Source: Thiotrichales bacterium (GTDB lineage Bacteria > Pseudomonadota > Gammaproteobacteria > JAAZVR01). From it: a stretch of 5,215 nt of DNA. The notes below the pieces were generated by a model that was given only the letters and a program-made list of their open reading frames with translations, was not told where the DNA came from and searched no databases. Positions within the stretch are counted from its first letter, which is position 1. Each line of letters begins with the position of its first letter. This document shows, piece after piece, positions 4,721-5,215 of the stretch. Location of the stretch: the NCBI GenBank assembly GCA_018623305.1, contig JAAZVR010000082.1:1-5215 (forward strand), in the 5' to 3' direction. The position numbers and the translations under genes were made by a program.

Positions 4721-5215
4721 ATGTCACTAGGTCATTTGTACATTATTTCTGCACCCTCTGGCGCAGGTAAAACGAGTCTTGTCAGCGCACTGGTTGAATC
4801 AACAGACAATATTTCCGTATCGGTTTCACACACGACACGTGCTATGCGCGAAGGTGAACAAAACGGCATCAACTATCACTTTGTCAGCATTGAAGAATTC
4901 CAAGCATTGAAAGCCGAAGACGCCTTTTTGGAAGACGCTCAAGTGTTCGATAACTTTTACGGAACCTCTCGCATTTGGGTTGAAGAACAATTGGCAAAAG
5001 GCATCGACATCATTTTAGAAATTGACTGGCAAGGCGCTCAGCAAGTTCGAAAAATTATGCCCAATGCATTGAGTGTATTTATTCTTCCGCCTTCAATTGA
5101 AGAGTTGGAAAAACGTTTAGGTGGACGAGGCACCGACTCGCAAGAAATTATCGATCGCCGTATGAGCGATGCGAAGTCTGAAATGTCACACTACAACGAA
5201 TACACATACACTGTC
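4721..5215 (+). CDS. gmk: guanylate kinase, 5' part (partial)
   Basis: Gmk phosphorylates GMP (and dGMP) to the diphosphate using ATP, feeding GTP and ppGpp pools in the cytoplasm. The first 165 codons of about 205 are present and open to the window edge. Visible motifs are the P-loop APSGAGKTS (11-19, K17), the GMP-binding SHTTR (36-40), NYHFVS (51-56), the FLEDAQVFDNFYGTS block (69-83, with Y80), IDWQGAQQVR (101-110, D102), FILPPS (120-125) and the LID-region RLGGRGTDS (132-140). MSHYNEYTYTV at the edge leads into the family's usual VND motif. AAAGGA (4707-4712) lies eight bases before the ATG. The gene begins only 19 bases after the terminator, so it either depends on read-through or has a promoter upstream of or inside the hairpin. 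What follows it, often rpoZ and spoT in this class, is outside the window. Confidence 0.97.
   Translation, partial: MSLGHLYIISAPSGAGKTSLVSALVESTDNISVSVSHTTRAMREGEQNGINYHFVSIEEFQALKAEDAFLEDAQVFDNFYGTSRIWVEEQLAKGIDIILEIDWQGAQQVRKIMPNALSVFILPPSIEELEKRLGGRGTDSQEIIDRRMSDAKSEMSHYNEYTYTV

Overview
The window reads as ordinary chromosomal DNA from a gammaproteobacterium with moderate, slightly AT-leaning base composition. TrmB, HemW, RdgB and Gmk all carry the motifs and lengths of the gammaproteobacterial proteins as I remember them. I cannot fix the genus from sequence alone. No tRNA, rRNA, CRISPR array, insertion sequence or phage gene is visible, and coding is dense.

Layout. Positions 1-24 hold only the first eight codons of a leftward gene. 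A short divergent gap leads to a rightward pair: a secreted two-domain protein (73-1326; a putative alpha/beta-hydrolase-like domain joined to a TlpA-type thioredoxin domain) and trmB (1342-2040). trmB converges on a leftward cluster, rdgB-hemW-TPR protein (4305 down to 2045), with only four bases between the facing stop codons. rdgB and hemW overlap by four bases (ATGA), and hemW is 18 bases from the TPR gene, so the three are probably one transcript. A divergent promoter region (about 4306-4430) separates rdgB from a small gene for a two-helix membrane protein (4431-4655), which ends at a clear intrinsic terminator (4675-4701). gmk starts 20 bases after it and runs off the right edge.

Functions. 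The recognised genes are housekeeping: tRNA m7G46 methylation (TrmB), removal of ITP/XTP-type nucleotides (RdgB), a haem-trafficking radical-SAM protein (HemW) and GMP phosphorylation (Gmk). Three proteins are less ordinary. One is the secreted hydrolase-like/thioredoxin fusion. The second is a 174-residue TPR protein resembling the C-terminal half of CnoX/YbbN without its thioredoxin domain. The third is the unrecognised 74-residue membrane protein, which has its own strong ribosome binding site and terminator. I found no convincing new multi-gene system. These three, plus the probably leaderless trmB start and the gmk gene placed right behind a terminator, are the points worth a second look.
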